From positions 62,001 to 126,000 of the forward strand of contig NZ_BEXF01000015.1 in assembly GCF_002897295.1 (NCBI RefSeq): a stretch of DNA of 64,000 nt, in the 5' to 3' direction. Positions 1 to 7,605 of the stretch are shown in pieces. Positions within the stretch are counted from its first letter, which is position 1. Every line of letters begins with the position of its first letter. Both the position numbers and the translations under genes were made by a program. The notes under the pieces were generated by a model, which worked only from the letters and a program-made list of their open reading frames with translations, was not told the DNA's origin and ran no database searches. This DNA comes from Brevibacillus reuszeri. GTDB taxonomy: Bacteria; Bacillota; Bacilli; Brevibacillales; Brevibacillaceae.

Positions 1-204
1 TTATCCGATGTATTATCCTATGCACAAGGCACATTACGAGCTGAAGCACTCTTCCTCCTTAGCCAAATTTTAGTGAAGGAAAATGAGATTGATGAATCCA
101 TGATTACGTTAGAACAGGCTCTTACCTATTTTCTTGACACGAACCATCGTTGGCAAGAAGATGCCATTCATTTCCGTGATGAGATACACAGCCTGTACTT
201 CTAA
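1..204 (+). CDS. C-terminal end of a TPR-type protein (partial)
   Basis: An open frame runs from the left edge to a TAA at 202-204 and encodes 67 residues. The text around RAEALFLLSQILVKENEIDES has the spacing of a tetratricopeptide helix pair, as found at the C-terminus of HTH-TPR regulators (Rap/NprR-like) of Bacillales. The N-terminal part lies outside the window, so the function is not known. A strong hairpin follows. Confidence 0.6.
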   Translation, partial: LSDVLSYAQGTLRAEALFLLSQILVKENEIDESMITLEQALTYFLDTNHRWQEDAIHFRDEIHSLYF

Positions 205-231
205 TGATTTATTAGCATCATGAGATGATAT

Positions 232-264
232 AAAAAAGAGCAGCAATGGTTTGCTGCTCTTTCG
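232..264. terminator. Bidirectional intrinsic terminator
   Basis: An AAAGAGCAGCAA / TTTGCTGCTCTTT stem with A/T runs on both sides lies between the plus-strand partial gene and the minus-strand gene ending at 287. It can serve both. Confidence 0.75.
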
Positions 265-286
265 CACTATTCACGTATTTTTGTGA

Positions 287-493
287 TTACCTTGGGAGAC
301 TATCAACCTCCACAGGTTCCTCTAAATTTGTTTGTGTCCAACCTCGTATCCATTCATTGTAGGCTTCGATCCCTTCCCCAACCCTCAAGTCCTTGATATG
401 AGCTTCTAAAAATTCTCGATCCCAAGCTGGGACACATTTTAATCCCTTTTTAAACGCCATAACTCCATATTCAAAAGCGGACAGCTGCTTCAT
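287..493 (-). CDS. Hypothetical protein, 68 aa
   Basis: A small soluble protein with an AAAGGA ribosome binding site just upstream of its ATG. It has aromatic residues (W24, W48, W52) but no motif I recognise. It is the last gene of a minus-strand row, 30 bp downstream of the 284-aa gene and probably in one transcript with it. Confidence 0.6.
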   Translation of the reverse strand: MKQLSAFEYGVMAFKKGLKCVPAWDREFLEAHIKDLRVGEGIEAYNEWIRGWTQTNLEEPVEVDSLPR

Positions 494-523
494 ATTCTAA
501 GTTCCTTTCTCGTAGATATTACT

Positions 524-1378
524 CTATTTACTTTCTCTATACTCTTCTAACCATGAACTGGTGCACTCTAATTCGTAATCAATGGGTTCAGCAGACAGTG
601 TTTGCATGATCCTGTAAACAACGGTTTCGGGTGAAATAACCTGTCCAAAACGCATGTAAGGAACGCTTGAAAAGTACTGGTTTGAATTGACAATGCCCAA
701 GTTTATTTCACCACCATTGTCATTGAAAAAGATGACAATATGGCCCATAAACCCCAACTTCTTCAAAGTGTTAACCGGTGTCATTAAATAGACGGATGAA
801 TCTATCCCAATAACTCGATAGTTGAATTGATGTAAGTATTCCAGAATGGTTTCACCGTAATAAGGAGAGCATCCCCACTTTTCCCCTACATAGAACGAAG
901 CTTGGGTATGAAAAGTTACGGTGTCATTATTCTTTCTGAATACATAGTTGCACTCCGGGCAATAGAGTTTCTCTGCATATTCGTGCGAATTGGAGTAGAT
1001 GTACCTTCCTCTTCTCCATTCATACGTAAATTTCCGATCTTCATGATATCCTTTAAACATTTCAATTGGCTGCAAACAATCGGGGCAAACTACCCTCCCC
1101 ATGTAATCAAACCCAAACTGACTCTCTTCCTCAGGAAAGACGATCAGATCCCGCTCCGAAACGGTTACTATTTCAAAATGTTCACCTTCATCTGTAGATG
1201 GAAGTGTATCAGCCTTTTGGAAGTCTACAATGACCCTATATAGATTCTCTGATCTCCCAGCAGAAGCACTTAATACAAAAGCTGAGATAAATCCAATCTG
1301 TTTAGCGTGCTTAGTATGAATCGCACCCATTACTTTATTTCCAATTCTCAAGTATTTATGGGAAGCGGGAAGTGTCAT
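524..1378 (-). CDS. Hypothetical protein with a zinc-ribbon, 284 aa
   Basis: The ATG at 1378 is preceded by GGAGG. CPDC (about residue 98) and CPEC (about residue 139) form a plausible four-cysteine zinc ribbon in the middle. The N-terminal part is beta-rich. The C-terminal half (YGETILEYLHQFNYRVIG and following) reads as a globular alpha/beta domain. No family is recognised. It sits in a run of minus-strand hypothetical genes with short gaps. Confidence 0.65.
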   Translation of the reverse strand: MTLPASHKYLRIGNKVMGAIHTKHAKQIGFISAFVLSASAGRSENLYRVIVDFQKADTLPSTDEGEHFEIVTVSERDLIVFPEEESQFGFDYMGRVVCPDCLQPIEMFKGYHEDRKFTYEWRRGRYIYSNSHEYAEKLYCPECNYVFRKNNDTVTFHTQASFYVGEKWGCSPYYGETILEYLHQFNYRVIGIDSSVYLMTPVNTLKKLGFMGHIVIFFNDNGGEINLGIVNSNQYFSSVPYMRFGQVISPETVVYRIMQTLSAEPIDYELECTSSWLEEYRESK

Positions 1379-1401
1379 TTGATAAACCTCCAGGTCGGTT
1401 T

Positions 1402-1668
1402 TTATAATGGAATCACGCTATATCCATTCAGAAGCATTCTTGTTACTTGAATGTTTTCTTTGCCATACTCTTTGGCGTAATTCTTCTCGATGATGGAAAT
1501 CACTTCACTAATCGAGTCAACTTCTAAATCGGAATCACTATGCCGATACTCCCGAATGATGATGTGGAGCTTCGGGGTACGGCCCCATAGAAATTTAGAT
1601 ACGCTCATATACACATTCTCAGCTGGATTTGGTTGTTCAGCGTCATTTTGAACAGTTATGTTCATCAT
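1402..1668 (-). CDS. Hypothetical protein, 88 aa
   Basis: The start at 1668 (double ATG) follows ATGGAGG. The protein is short and acidic, with no signal peptide and no recognised domain. It is 23 bp upstream of the 284-aa zinc-ribbon gene, so the two are probably co-transcribed. Confidence 0.6.
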   Translation of the reverse strand: MMNITVQNDAEQPNPAENVYMSVSKFLWGRTPKLHIIIREYRHSDSDLEVDSISEVISIIEKNYAKEYGKENIQVTRMLLNGYSVIPL

Positions 1669-1743
1669 TCAAACCTCCATACAATTCATATTCCTGCTGA
1701 GGTAAGCGAAGCTCATGATGAATGATACAGATGTAGGAAAGCG

Positions 1744-2190
1744 CTAAGGCAATTCCCCAACCGAAAACCAGCAATTTGAATCCGATGCGTAATATTGAAT
1801 GTCTTCTTGTGTCTCCGGTTGAAATGCATAACAAACTCTTATTTGCTTTTCTGTTTCTTCCTCGTTAACGATCAGTCGAACGAGAAAATACTCACCTTTG
1901 ACATCTTGATTTTCGAATAGTATCGATATGACTGATTCATGGCCATACACAGACGTGAGATACGATTCTAGCCTTTCCTGATATCGCCCATGACCTGCTT
2001 CTTCAAGTTCATTCTCTTGGCTTGATCCGCTTCTGGATCCAGGGGAGAATTGCAAGATCATTTCGGGTATCAGAGTATGGGAGACGTAGAACTCAACTGC
2101 ATGAGATACATCTTCAGCGTGGCTCTCGGATTGAATGTCATCGTAATTATCGAGTAGATATTCTTTCAGAAACGCTGCTAGTGTGGTCAA
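1744..2190 (-). CDS. Hypothetical protein, 148 aa (TTG start)
   Basis: The longer open frame reaches 2403, but that part overlaps the end of the next gene. A clear AAAGGAGG lies 7 nt before a TTG at 2190, so I place the start there. The protein is acidic and soluble, with an alternating beta-strand C-terminal half. I do not recognise a family. Confidence 0.6.
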   Translation of the reverse strand: MTTLAAFLKEYLLDNYDDIQSESHAEDVSHAVEFYVSHTLIPEMILQFSPGSRSGSSQENELEEAGHGRYQERLESYLTSVYGHESVISILFENQDVKGEYFLVRLIVNEEETEKQIRVCYAFQPETQEDIQYYASDSNCWFSVGELP

Positions 2191-2242
2191 AGCACTTCCT
2201 CCTTTGGACGATCCGTCCTTGATTTTGATTTGAGCTAAGAAG

Positions 2243-2282
2243 TAAAGAAAGCAACGCCGTTTACTCAGGCGCTGCTTTCGCT
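2243..2282 (-). terminator. Terminator-like hairpin upstream of the 148-aa gene
   Basis: The minus strand reads GAAAGCAGCGCC, a 9-nt loop, then GGCGTTGCTTTC followed by TTTACTTC. It overlaps the last codons of the 246-aa gene and lies about 50 nt before the next start. It may end the upstream transcript or attenuate the downstream gene. Confidence 0.6.
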
Positions 2283-3001
2283 CTTGCAACTTCACTTCTA
2301 AATCTCTCAACCATATCAATATCCAGGATCTCTTTCTCTTCAGCCAACAGGCCGAATACCGCTCGACTTTGTTTAATATCAAAGCGATTTGCTTCATCTT
2401 CAATTGTTTCTAATCGGCGTTTATCTTCATACAACTTGTAAAAACGTCTCCCCTCTTTTGCCATTTCTTTTAAGGCTAGTCCTGTCAGCTTAATCCCATT
2501 GAGCAGAACAAAGAGACGTTTCTCTTCACGAACGTACGGAGCTTTTCCAGAACCGATGAAGCTGCCAATAGTATAAATGGCCGTGTTTCTTATCATTTCT
2601 TGCTTTACATCGATAGCGATATTTCTTTTGATATGTAGCATTGTTGATTGGTAATCGAGTAGGAAGGTTGATGTTTGAGTATCATCTTCATACCCGTATT
2701 CATCATTGATTGCGTAAGCAACAGTAACGGAGTAAATGTTGCCAGGCTTGATCTCTGGAGCCTTACTACAAAAGGCTACTGCTTGTTCTTTTATCGCTTT
2801 TCTTTTCTTTTCATTCTCTTCTTTAACGAAGTCCTTTAGTAATTCAGGAATCTCTGTTTTAATTTTCCGTGAACCTTTTCCACTCATTTTTGCAATCGGA
2901 CGGGAACCGAACAGATCGAAACTCTTTACACTCACATTCACATCATCACCCATAATTTGATAATCGTAGGGACCCACACGCATTACTGTTAACGTTGACA
3001 T
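2261..3001 (-). CDS. Hypothetical protein, 246 aa
   Basis: I chose the ATG at 3001 (MSTLTVMRVG) because AAAGGTGG sits just before it. A longer frame starting at 3070 would run through a terminator hairpin. A lysine-rich helical stretch lies around residues 55-75 and another charged helical region at the C-terminus. The protein is soluble and has no domain I recognise. Confidence 0.65.
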   Translation of the reverse strand: MSTLTVMRVGPYDYQIMGDDVNVSVKSFDLFGSRPIAKMSGKGSRKIKTEIPELLKDFVKEENEKKRKAIKEQAVAFCSKAPEIKPGNIYSVTVAYAINDEYGYEDDTQTSTFLLDYQSTMLHIKRNIAIDVKQEMIRNTAIYTIGSFIGSGKAPYVREEKRLFVLLNGIKLTGLALKEMAKEGRRFYKLYEDKRRLETIEDEANRFDIKQSRAVFGLLAEEKEILDIDMVERFRSEVARAKAAPE

Positions 3002-3035
3002 GGTACAAACCACCTTTTCATTGACATTTAGGCAC

Positions 3036-3067
3036 AAAAAAAAGATGCTTTTCAAAAGAAAAGCATC
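3036..3067 (-). terminator. Intrinsic terminator in front of the 246-aa gene
   Basis: The minus strand shows GATGCTTTTC / GAAAAGCATC followed by eight T. It lies between a leader with its small ORF and the 246-aa gene, so transcripts from the leader promoter must pass it. Confidence 0.8.
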
Positions 3068-3132
3068 CATGGATTGCTTGAGAATATAACCATTCTCAGC
3101 GTTTTTGATTGTCTGGTAAAACCTGCGAGCAT
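3052..3132 (-). CDS. Possible 26-aa leader peptide
   Basis: The minus strand has GATAGGAGG, a 3-nt gap and an ATG at 3132, then 26 codons to a TGA inside the loop of the terminator at 3036-3067. The end of the peptide (NPWMLFF) is encoded by the terminator stem. This overlap of coding frame and terminator is the layout of a translation-dependent attenuator, but only the sequence layout supports it. Confidence 0.35.
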   Translation of the reverse strand: MLAGFTRQSKTLRMVIFSSNPWMLFF

Positions 3133-3173
3133 CAGCCTCCTATCGTATTTTTTTGTCCTCCTCTTTCTCGGAA

Positions 3174-3300
3174 AACAAAAAAATCGACCTGATGGAAGGC
3201 GTACGGGAATAAACCCCATTCTGCCGACCATCAGGTCGATTCAAAGTATACCGAGAACTCTCGGTGAACATACAACACACAAATAACGGAATAGAATACA
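3174..3300 (-). promoter_or_regulatory. Attenuator-type leader, copy L1
   Basis: On the minus strand a small hairpin (ACCGAGA/TCTCGGT, 3250-3265) is followed by a 14-bp terminator stem, AATCGACCTGATGG/CCATCAGGTCGATT (3182-3242), and a T-run. The loop keeps GGGGTTTATTCCC. The layout is that of the other leaders in this window but the stem bases differ, so pairing rather than sequence is conserved. The 26-aa frame and the 246-aa gene are downstream. Confidence 0.7.
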
Positions 3301-3416
3301 GAAATCTCAATTCCATGGTACCACAATTTAACAGGCTAGAACAGACGCATCCTATAAAAATCCAATATCGAATTGCTTTGATCATTTATTGATAAGCTGC
3401 TGACAACAGGCAAAAT

Positions 3417-3587
3417 TTAATCAGAGCAATACTTTTCTGCACAAACCCCGCAAATAAAGCCGGTATCTCTATCTATATCATCATCCGTATCACATATACT
3501 GCAATCCTGTGAATCCGATTGTAAATCTGAAATCGTAGGATTAGACTCCGCTCCTTGATGTTTTACCGTTCGATTTATAATGTTCAT
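3417..3587 (-). CDS. Small cysteine-rich protein, 56 aa
   Basis: The frame from an ATG at 3587 encodes a protein with CSIC (about residue 29) and CGVCAEKYC (from residue 46), a likely zinc knuckle. The middle is very acidic (DTDDDIDRDTG). The ribosome binding site is weak (AAAGAAG, or GGAG further off). There is no recognised family. It lies between leader L1 and the RadC-type gene. Confidence 0.5.
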   Translation of the reverse strand: MNIINRTVKHQGAESNPTISDLQSDSQDCSICDTDDDIDRDTGFICGVCAEKYCSD

Positions 3588-3659
3588 CTTCTTTACTCAT
3601 CTCCATTGAATGGTTTCTACAAGAACCAATGATGCAAGTCTCTTCGAATTTACTCCCTT

Positions 3660-4343
3660 TTACATGAGACTCTCTTCTTTAAAAGAGAAATAGCAACCAT
3701 CTCCAATGATGATGTGATCAAATAAGGGAATACCAATGATGTTTCCAGCATGTTGGAGATTATTTGTAAGTTCTATGTCTTCACGTGACGGAGATGGGTC
3801 TCCTGAAGGATGGGTGTGGATACATACGATGAAAGAGCTGCTTAATTTAACTGCTTCTTTGAAAATTTCACGAGCATGTATGACAGATGCGTCCACAGAT
3901 CCTATAAATATTGTTTTCTTTTCGATTACCATACCTCTTGAATTCAAGAACAGACAAATGAAATGCTCTTGCTTTAAATGCCTAAGTTCTTCCATTACTA
4001 AATCCGCTGCATGCTTTGGTATTCGAATAGAAGCTCCTAATTTTCTTCGAGTAGATAGTTTTTTGGCTAATCCAAATGCGCCTTTAATACTTAATGCAAC
4101 TTCATAGGTTACGCCTGGTATCTCCCATAGTTCCTGAATCGTCATTTCTGCTAACAAATGGATATCAAACCGAGACAGGTTGGCACACACATCTGGATTT
4201 GCGTTATCCCCAATAATAACCGCAAGTAACTCATGAAGATCGCAATGTTCGGTCCCATAGCTCGCGACTGACTCACGTGCTTTCTGAGCATAGTGATGAT
4301 GCGTGGTGCCATTCTCTTTTGATTCTTGTTTGAAATTTTCCAT
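3660..4343 (-). CDS. RadC-family JAB/MPN-domain protein
   Basis: The C-terminal half carries the JAMM metal motif HTHPSGDPSPSREDIELT, typical of RadC/UPF0758 proteins. The N-terminal half has the helix-hairpin-helix region (IPGVTYEVALSIKGAFGLA). I start at the ATG at 4343 because GGAAGGAATTAGCT precedes it; upstream codons lie in a structured leader. RadC-like proteins are common on mobile elements and their biochemical role is unsettled despite the DNA repair name. Length is about 227 aa, normal for the family. Confidence 0.85.
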   Translation of the reverse strand: MENFKQESKENGTTHHHYAQKARESVASYGTEHCDLHELLAVIIGDNANPDVCANLSRFDIHLLAEMTIQELWEIPGVTYEVALSIKGAFGLAKKLSTRRKLGASIRIPKHAADLVMEELRHLKQEHFICLFLNSRGMVIEKKTIFIGSVDASVIHAREIFKEAVKLSSSFIVCIHTHPSGDPSPSREDIELTNNLQHAGNIIGIPLFDHIIIGDGCYFSFKEESLM

Positions 4344-4347
4344 AGCT

Positions 4348-4436
4348 AATTCCTTCCTAACCTCATTATCCGAGCGCAAAACGCGGCTCGGGAAATCATG
4401 AGCCAACGTTTTACGCCTCGTTGGTTAGGCGGATTA
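4348..4436 (-). promoter_or_regulatory. Structured 5' leader of the RadC-type gene
   Basis: The minus strand contains CCAACG/CGTTGG and CCGAGC/GCTCGG hairpins enclosed by a CCTAA/TTAGG closing helix whose 3' arm touches the ribosome binding site. This could fold as a three-way junction and control translation. No T-run is present. This is a manual fold. Confidence 0.4.
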
Positions 4437-4457
4437 TTATGTTTTCATACTTTCAAA

Positions 4458-4682
4458 TTAGTTGCGTCTTCTATTAGATAATGAATATACAAGATAATCC
4501 AAAAGCGTAACCACTACGACAATTGCTGTAATTACACGGAATAACAAAGATCCTTGCTCAGGTAAGACCCCCATCTCTGGTCCAATCTCAGCCAAATGGT
4601 ATAAACAAGCTCCAAGGAAAATTACCATAAACTCATTTGAACCGAGAAAACGTGAGGCTGCTTCTCTAATCCTCCTTAACAT
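4458..4682 (-). CDS. Small membrane protein, 74 aa, two TM helices
   Basis: Two hydrophobic segments (about residues 16-35 and 46-66) separated by a short polar loop, with basic ends (MLRRIREAASR and SNRRRN). The start follows GGGGGAG. Leader L2 lies directly upstream. This size and two-helix form resembles a phage holin, but I have no further support for that. Confidence 0.6.
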   Translation of the reverse strand: MLRRIREAASRFLGSNEFMVIFLGACLYHLAEIGPEMGVLPEQGSLLFRVITAIVVVVTLLDYLVYSLSNRRRN

Positions 4683-4767
4683 GTTTTCACTCCCCCACTT
4701 TTCATTTAAAATCAGTTCTCCAGCTCATAACTTCCTATACCGCTGACCATTCTCCTCGATTTCTGAG

Positions 4768-4930
4768 AACAAAAAATAACCCAGATAGAGAAGACAAGAC
4801 GAAATAAACCATCTCATCAACCCATCTGGGTCATAACCATGTTTCCGAAAGGTTTCGGATCACTGATTTTCAAAAAAATAGAAGCAATATAGTTAACATA
4901 GTTCTATTCTATCATGCTCGACTTTTCGTG
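4768..4930 (-). promoter_or_regulatory. Attenuator-type leader, copy L2
   Basis: The minus strand has TTGCCA, 17 nt and TAGAAT, a U-rich stretch, the small hairpin TCCGAAA/TTTCGGA (4844-4859), then the terminator stem ACCCAGAT/ATCTGGGT (4779-4831) with the loop GGTTGATGAGATGGTTTATT and a T-run. It precedes the 74-aa membrane protein gene by about 85 nt. Confidence 0.75.
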
Positions 4931-5038
4931 GCAAAAATCATTTTATGAAATTACTGAACGTCGATGAAAAAGTACTACACTCCTGTCATCCATAAAATCA
5001 AAGAGATACCCAACTATTATTGGATATCTCTTCCCTAC

Positions 5039-5464
5039 CTATTCTTTTGCAGATGATTCTTTTTGAATTGCACTTTCCTCCGTAGCCTTGACGAATACAC
5101 CTTCACTTTTTTCAAATGCAATATGAATAGTTGGATCAACGTCCTTGATCACGAAAAGCTTAGTCCCTTTCGTCAGGTAATTAGAGACAATAGTTGCTTG
5201 CGATGTTTGTTCGTCCCCTTCATAATCGTATTTCTCTTCTACTGTTCCAATTTGTTCTCCGATATTTTCTTTCTCTACAAGTTCGACTTTGTTTTCATCG
5301 GTCTCAATTACATAGAGACGGTTTTCGACTTTCACATAAGGGTACGGCCAGCTTGCGATTTCATTTGTTGATTCTGGTTTATTTATCGATGGAGAGTTGT
5401 TGGTACATGATGAAAACAGTAAAACGGAAAGGATCAATGTGACTGTGATCAGTACTCTTCTCAT
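5039..5464 (-). CDS. Predicted lipoprotein, 141 aa
   Basis: The N-terminus MRRVLITVTLILSVLLFSSC is a lipoprotein signal with a lipobox ending at Cys20. The mature part is acidic, with a low-complexity linker followed by a small beta-rich region. The start follows AAGGAGG. It should be anchored on the outer face of the membrane. It is the last gene before the secreted protein and metalloprotease genes. Function unknown. Confidence 0.75.
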   Translation of the reverse strand: MRRVLITVTLILSVLLFSSCTNNSPSINKPESTNEIASWPYPYVKVENRLYVIETDENKVELVEKENIGEQIGTVEEKYDYEGDEQTSQATIVSNYLTKGTKLFVIKDVDPTIHIAFEKSEGVFVKATEESAIQKESSAKE

Positions 5465-5542
5465 TCTGAACCCTCCTTGCCTGTAAAAAATAGAATGTGG
5501 ATGTTTTTATGATAACACCCACATCCCGCTTGGTAAATATTT

Positions 5543-6151
5543 CTATTTGCTTTCCTTGGCTAAATCAGCAATCGTATCTAATCCCGCGTCGATGACTTTT
5601 TGATTGATTTCCCCATCTACAAACGAGGAAATGGAGAAGTCGCTTAATTCAGCGTCAGCAGCTTTCATCCGTTTTCTATCACTTCCGGCTAACTCATATA
5701 ATCCCTGCGGGCCTCCAGTAACCTGATACTTCCCATTCCGTTCCGTGTTATCGTTGATTTTGCTTAAAAACATGAGATACGTCTTCGACTTATCTAACAA
5801 TGGCAGGTCATCAAATACCTCTATATTGCCATCCTCTCGGACTCCACCGTATTGCGACAAAACTACTTCATCAAGGGAGGGTCCCTTCAAAACGCGCTGC
5901 AACTCAATAGTACCGTCAGTAAATGTATGCTCATAGCCGTCAAATGGCTGGTACGATTCAAGATCTTCTTTCAACGTCCCCACCACAACCAAGTCCGATT
6001 CGTCTAATAATGATTCCACGGATGGTTGCTCTGTCCCCCAACTCGCATGTACTGTGACGATATTACTTTCCTTTGGCGTCGAAAGAGTGTATCCTGCTAC
6101 TCCTGATAGCAATACAGAAGACAGTAAAACTACTTTTATTGTGTTCGTCAT
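5543..6151 (-). CDS. Secreted hypothetical protein, 202 aa
   Basis: The N-terminal signal (MTNTIKVVLLSSVLLSGVAGYTLS) is followed by a beta-rich mature domain (SDLVVVGTLKEDLESYQP; TIELQRVLKGP; KTYLMFLSK). It lies 16 bp downstream of the matrixin gene. Proteins of this kind often accompany secreted metalloproteases in Bacillales, possibly as inhibitor or partner. That role is inference from position only. Confidence 0.65.
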   Translation of the reverse strand: MTNTIKVVLLSSVLLSGVAGYTLSTPKESNIVTVHASWGTEQPSVESLLDESDLVVVGTLKEDLESYQPFDGYEHTFTDGTIELQRVLKGPSLDEVVLSQYGGVREDGNIEVFDDLPLLDKSKTYLMFLSKINDNTERNGKYQVTGGPQGLYELAGSDRKRMKAADAELSDFSISSFVDGEINQKVIDAGLDTIADLAKESK

Positions 6152-6167
6152 GTCAATCCTGCTCCTC

Positions 6168-6725
6168 TCAATCAGTATAATGGACTTTTAATATATTCTT
6201 TTCTTTAGATGATATGATGTTTGTGTTTCTATCGTCATATGGATACATCAAATAGTCTTTTGAACCCGACTGATGCTGTAGCCCAACAGCGTGTCCAAAC
6301 TCATGTGCGACAACACCAAGCAATTTAGATTTACTATAATTTTCAGTTAAGGCTTCGTTTATTTGGATATCGATGCCCCTGTAATATCCATTGGAATCCC
6401 AATTGTTGGTAGCTCCGATGGCAATCCCACTCCATGTAACAGAGCTTAAGTTTACATTTTCCACCTCAATATAACGACCTGTAGTACTACTAGATTTCTC
6501 AAATGTCACAGTACTCTGATTATTATTCCAGTTGTCCAATGCTCCATTGTTTACAAGACCTTTTAAAACGCTATTACCGGATACGTTGTTGACGTAGGGT
6601 ATACTATCAGGGTTTTTCCAGCGCCCCTCCCAGACGTTTGCGTGGGCTAGGCCCATCCCAATTGTAAATGACAGCACCGCCGGGATAACCAACGCGGCTT
6701 TTTTGGCTACACTTCTTACATTCAT
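6168..6725 (-). CDS. Secreted matrixin-type (M10) zinc metalloprotease, 185 aa
   Basis: The motif HEFGHAVGLQH gives the three zinc-binding histidines and catalytic glutamate of metzincins, and a following M (YLMYPY) is the Met-turn. The signal peptide covers about residues 1-29 (cleavage near AHA). There is no hemopexin domain, so it is a minimal M10 catalytic domain. It should be released outside the cell and cleave proteins or peptides. An AAAAGGAG ribosome binding site precedes the ATG. Confidence 0.85.
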   Translation of the reverse strand: MNVRSVAKKAALVIPAVLSFTIGMGLAHANVWEGRWKNPDSIPYVNNVSGNSVLKGLVNNGALDNWNNNQSTVTFEKSSSTTGRYIEVENVNLSSVTWSGIAIGATNNWDSNGYYRGIDIQINEALTENYSKSKLLGVVAHEFGHAVGLQHQSGSKDYLMYPYDDRNTNIISSKEKNILKVHYTD

Positions 6726-6799
6726 CGGATAGATCGCTCCTTTTATTCCAAATCAAAAACAAAAACCATACTATAATATTACAAGAATCACCAAACATC

Positions 6800-7330
6800 C
6801 TTTATTTTACAGAACATACTAATTTATGTAAATACATTCTTTTGTGTTACCTATGATTGAAGGAAATATCGAAGCCGGTAATCCTTAGCTTTAAAAATCG
6901 CAACTTTGTTGGCGGTACCCCATATAGACCTTCCCTATTCACTTGTTTGAAATTAATAAAATCCATATTTGGGATTTTTTACATACCGATTACTATATCA
7001 GAAAAACACGATATTTTTGTCGCGTCTTGTCTGAAAATTGTAAAATGGTAAAAAATACCCATTTTTTGATGTTTTGAAAGGCCTCTATCTGTCACAGGAA
7101 AATATAGTATTAGACCGAGGTTGTTAGTCATATGCGGTTTTTGAATAGCAAAACCGGCAAATAAGTTTTGACTGACCCCCGTAAAAGAAGCAGTGGCGGA
7201 CTAAGACTCGAAAATAAAGTCTTAGACTTTAGCTGTTTTATTGAGCAATCGTCCGTTAGTAAATAACAGCTTAAACTTGTGATGCAGTTCTCCGTGCTGT
7301 CTGTAAAGGCAAGTTTTCGAAAAACAAAGC
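6800..7330. other. Non-coding AT-rich region with several hairpins
   Basis: No convincing gene between the metalloprotease and the serS leader. Self-complementary pieces include AAAATGG/CCCATTTT near 7045, GCGGTTTTTG/CAAAACCGGC near 7135 and CTAAGACT/AAGTCTTAG near 7200-7230. The minus-strand promoter of the metalloprotease must lie near 6770-6840. I could not match the hairpins to a known RNA. Confidence 0.4.
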
Positions 7331-7332
7331 CC

Positions 7333-7362
7333 TTGAATAAAAATGGCAACATAAGATATACT
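7333..7362 (+). promoter_or_regulatory. Sigma-A type promoter of serS
   Basis: TTGAAT (7333-7338), an 18-nt spacer and TATACT (7357-7362) lie just upstream of the T-box leader. Confidence 0.7.
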
Positions 7363-7367
7363 AATAA

Positions 7368-7582
7368 CTAATAAAAAACGTCGACATCATGCCTATGAAG
7401 AGAATCCAACTCGGAGGCGTTTTCGTCAAGGGGAGTCAAAAACTTCCCCCTAAGTTAACCGGACCCGCCCGTTAACGCGGAACTAAGTGGATTGGACAGT
7501 ATTGCTGTTCAATCAATTTGGGTGGCACCGCGAAAATAAAGCGCTCTTCGTCCCAATCGGACAAAGAGCGCTTTTTGTATTT
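7368..7582 (+). promoter_or_regulatory. T-box leader of seryl-tRNA synthetase
   Basis: The conserved T-box TTTGGGTGGCACCGCG is at 7517-7532, immediately followed by an intrinsic terminator (AAAGCGCTCTT...AAGAGCGCTTTTT, 7540-7577). The upstream 150 nt contain the stem I region. Uncharged tRNA-Ser would be expected to stabilise the antiterminator and switch on serS. I did not fix the specifier codon with certainty. Confidence 0.9.
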
Positions 7583-7605
7583 TAATAATAAAGGAGTGCG
7601 TTGCC

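Noticed and set aside
4768..4930. Hammerhead-like text (TTGATGAGA) in leaders L2-L5
   Set aside because: The hammerhead core also needs a GAAA segment and three stems around the cleavage site; I could not find them. The attenuator layout explains the conservation better.
6840..6960. A possible c-di-GMP or similar riboswitch upstream of the metalloprotease
   Set aside because: Short pieces looked familiar but the conserved aptamer core was not present in order.
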